Below, piece after piece: positions 62,142-64,000 of a stretch of 64,000 nt of DNA. The DNA comes from AP-15 sp963703855 (GTDB lineage: Bacteria > Pseudomonadota > Alphaproteobacteria > ATCC43930 > CGMCC-115725), in NCBI GenBank assembly GCA_963703855.1, contig CAVPFW010000022.1, positions 186,001 to 250,000 on the forward strand, written 5' to 3'. The notes beneath the pieces were generated by a model. The model had not been told where the DNA came from. It ran no database searches and saw only the letters and a program-made list of their open reading frames with translations. The position numbers were made by a program, and so were the translations under genes. Each line of letters begins with the position of its first letter. Positions within the stretch are counted from its first letter, which is position 1.

Positions 62142-63259
62142 GTGCGGATCGGGGCGAAGCCGTTGAACCCGACCGAGGCGTAGCTCGCAGTGTAGGCGCC
62201 GGCGGACAGGATCTCGAGCTTGTCGCCGACCTCGAGGCCGAGGGGCAGCCGGTATTCGGTCCGCTCGTAGAGGATGTCGGCGCTGTCGCAGGTCGGCCCG
62301 GCGAGGATGACCGGGCCGCACACCCCGCCGCGGCCGGGGGTCGCGATCCGGTATTTGATGCTCTCGTCCATGGTCTCGGCGAGGCCGTTGAACTTGCCGA
62401 CATCGAGATAGACCCAGCGCCGCTTGTCGCCGCCGCCCTTTTCCGAGATCAGCACGACCTCGCTCTGGATGATCCCGGCGTCGCCGACCAGCGAACGGCC
62501 CGGCTCGATGATGATCTCGGGCAGATGGTTGCCGAAATGCCGGGTGACCGCCGCCATGACCGCGTGGGCGTAACGCTCGACGGCGGGCACCTCGCCGGTG
62601 TAGTGCGCCGGAAACCCGCCGCCGATATTGACCATGCGCAGGTCGATGTCGGCCTCGGCGAGCAGCGAGAACATGCGCGCCGCAGCCCCGAGCGCGCGGT
62701 CCCATTGCCGCAGATCGGTCTGCTGCGAGCCGACATGGAAAGAAACGCCGCAGGGGTCGAGGCCGAGCTCGCGCGCCCGGCGCAGCAGCTCGACCGCCAT
62801 CTCGGGGGTGCAGCCGAATTTGCGCGACAGCGGCCACTCCGCACCCGCGCAGTCGACCAGGATCCGGCAGAAGACCCGCGCACCCGGGGCGGCGCGCACC
62901 AGCTTGTCGAGCTCGTGGGCGCTGTCGAAGGCGAACAGCCGCAACCCGGTGCCATAGGCAAAGGCGATGTCCTTTTCCTTTTTGATCGTGTTGCCAAAGG
63001 ACAGCCGGTCGGCGGCCGCGCCATTGTCGAGGCAGAGCTCGATCTCGCCGCGGCTCGCCACGTCGAAATTGGCGCCTTTGCGCTCGAGCATGGCGACGAT
63101 CGCGGGGGCAGGATTGGCCTTGACCGCGTAATAGACCCGAGCCAGCGGCAGATGCCGGCACAAGGCGTCGTACGCTTCGCCGATCACGTCGAGATCGACG
63201 ACGAGGCAAGGAGTCTCGGGCGAATTTTCGGCGAGGAAGCGAGAGATCCTCTCATTCAT
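62129..63259 (-). CDS. Ornithine/lysine decarboxylase (PLP fold III)
   Basis: The 376-residue enzyme has the PLP lysine Lys47 in YAVKANP, FDVASRGEIELCL, SFGNTIKKEKDI, the glycine loop VNIGGGFP, EPGRSLVGDAG and the catalytic Cys324 in GPTCDSADIL. It is the alphaproteobacterial ornithine decarboxylase type, making putrescine (some relatives also use lysine). The start at 63259 is one of two close ATGs (also 63271); GGAAGG abuts the latter. A 36-codon ORF with a strong ribosome site lies 171 bases upstream on the same strand, probably part of a regulatory leader. Confidence 0.93.
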   Translation of the reverse strand: MNERISRFLAENSPETPCLVVDLDVIGEAYDALCRHLPLARVYYAVKANPAPAIVAMLERKGANFDVASRGEIELCLDNGAAADRLSFGNTIKKEKDIAFAYGTGLRLFAFDSAHELDKLVRAAPGARVFCRILVDCAGAEWPLSRKFGCTPEMAVELLRRARELGLDPCGVSFHVGSQQTDLRQWDRALGAAARMFSLLAEADIDLRMVNIGGGFPAHYTGEVPAVERYAHAVMAAVTRHFGNHLPEIIIEPGRSLVGDAGIIQSEVVLISEKGGGDKRRWVYLDVGKFNGLAETMDESIKYRIATPGRGGVCGPVILAGPTCDSADILYERTEYRLPLGLEVGDKLEILSAGAYTASYASVGFNGFAPIRTYCI

Positions 63260-63430
63260 TATTGGGGTCATCCTTCCGCGAGGCGGCTGAGCGCAACAGC
63301 TGCTGCCGGCCACGGCTGGGGCTGCGACGACGTGTGGACCCACGCTGCCGCCGCCTCGGGCTTGACCGAGAGCGAACCGAAAAGAAAGTCGAGCCGGGTG
63401 TTGAGGCCCAGCTCGGTCGGGTTGTGCTGC

Positions 63431-63541
63431 TTAGCTCAGACTACTCGGGTCGATGACCCGGTTGCCCCGCCCGCGCAGGCGCGTTCCGCGAAGGTTCGCG
63501 TCAGGGCAGGGCACCACGCCCCTCAGTCGGATAGCAACCAT
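63431..63541 (-). CDS. Arginine-rich 36-residue leader ORF upstream of the decarboxylase
   Basis: AGGGAGG five bases before an ATG at 63541 opens MVAIRLRGVVPCPDANLRGT followed by RLRGRGNRVIDPSSLS. The frame stops 171 bases before the decarboxylase. Just before the stop the DNA forms CGGGTCATCGACCCG, a six-pair hairpin. The alphaproteobacterial speF RNA motif is known to precede genes of this type, and in gammaproteobacteria a 34-residue leader peptide (SpeFL) senses ornithine during its own translation. The stretch 63542-63774 holds no other gene. Confidence 0.5.
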   Translation of the reverse strand: MVAIRLRGVVPCPDANLRGTRLRGRGNRVIDPSSLS

Positions 63542-63774
63542 ATCGACCTCCCTCTCGGGACCGGCCTGGCGGCCGGACGACCAAAAAGGACGCGTTACGT
63601 CGTTGCATAACCACCATGGGCCATAGGCACGTGCGAGTGCGTCGAGAGCCGGATAGATACGCTGATCCGTCGGGAACGCAAGGGAGAATTCCGAAAAAAT
63701 TCGATGGCTAGCCACCTTGCGGCCCGCCCCGCCGCGTGCGCCGCGCAGACGCCCGCGTCGATCCGCCGGATTGT

Positions 63775-64000
63775 TCAGCCGAGAGCCTTTTCCAACAGAT
63801 CGAGGGCGGCGATCGAAAAGGCGCGCATGTTTTCCAGGCGGTCGCTCTGGCCGGTCTCGACGGTGATCGAGCGTTCGCCTCCGGGCCCGATCACGGCGAT
63901 GCAGGAATGCCCGGCGGCGTGGCCGTAGCGGCTGCCGGTCGGCCCGGCGGTCCCGGTCTCGCCGACCGACCAACCGGTGGCGAGCTTGCCCCGGATCTTG
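63775..64000 (-). CDS. CinA-family protein, carboxy-terminal part
   Basis: The last 74 codons of a gene that continues beyond the right edge encode LATGWSVGETGTAGPTGSRY, GHAAGHSCIAVIGPGG and DRLENMRAFSIAALDLLEKAL. The GPTGSRYGHAAGH block is that of the CinA carboxy-terminal domain, which deamidates nicotinamide mononucleotide (PncC). Whether the gene is the short or long CinA form cannot be told. It lies upstream of the decarboxylase leader on the same strand. Confidence 0.78.
   Translation of the reverse strand, partial: KIRGKLATGWSVGETGTAGPTGSRYGHAAGHSCIAVIGPGGERSITVETGQSDRLENMRAFSIAALDLLEKALG

Noticed and set aside
61272..63209. 645-codon minus-strand ORF across the decarboxylase and DUF1194 genes
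   Set aside because: It is out of frame with the decarboxylase on the same strand and arginine-rich, as expected for a shadow frame.

Overview
The window looks like a chromosomal segment of a GC-rich alphaproteobacterium; order and genus cannot be fixed from sequence alone. Pointers are a GTTC-N7-GTTC SOS box in front of imuA, an HWE-family histidine kinase, brnTA and vapBC remnants, a DUF5681 gene, a polyamine decarboxylase with a small upstream ORF, and high third-position GC nearly everywhere. No rRNA, tRNA or CRISPR array was recognised.

Layout. 1-2.5 kb: an MDR oxidoreductase running off the left edge, an SCP2-type thiolase, and pyrC. 3-6.5 kb: a CheB-CheR-PAS-HWE hybrid kinase translationally coupled to a single-domain response regulator. 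6.7-22.5 kb: a likely catabolic neighbourhood (HpaB-type hydroxylase, amino-acid-type binding protein, MFS carrier, cupin, hydrolase, two-component LLM-type flavin oxidoreductase, HSL esterase, a broken iron-containing alcohol dehydrogenase, a VOC protein, an AhpD-like protein), interrupted by a decayed vapBC pair, a catalase-like/TPR38 pair and a frameshifted cysE. 22.5-32 kb: asd, yejEF, an orphan TumA-like regulator, a formyltransferase, the SOS mutagenesis pair imuAB, a peroxiredoxin. 32-37 kb: yqgE, three small membrane ORFs, and the thrC-M16 peptidase-GNAT operon. 37-40 kb: a class III cyclase/TPR protein and a partial duplicate of its TPR half. 41-45 kb: hemC, a PcrA-type helicase, brnTA. 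45.6-46.5 kb: AT-richer unknown ORFs. 46.5-50.3 kb: GST, LLM oxidoreductase, HIBADH-like and SDR enzymes. 50.8-53.4 kb: an AT-rich island with one large nuclease-NTPase gene, a defence-system candidate. 53.8-64 kb: DUF5681 gene, three tandem 397-residue FMN alpha-hydroxy-acid dehydrogenases, an MFS carrier, a DUF1194 protein, an ornithine/lysine decarboxylase with an upstream small ORF, and the end of a CinA-family gene.

Two global features stand out. First, several families of GC-rich palindromic dispersed repeats fill the intergenic spaces and also sit in frame inside conserved genes (pyrC, yejF, imuA once, imuB twice), lengthening the proteins in the manner of Rickettsia palindromic elements. 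Second, at least ten single-base frameshifts interrupt otherwise convincing genes (hydrolase at 12.4 kb, cysE, the alcohol dehydrogenase twice, the cyclase, its TPR paralogue, an AKR remnant, the nuclease-NTPase twice, DUF1194). Most are one-base gains next to a short homopolymer, so sequence error must be excluded before calling them pseudogenes.
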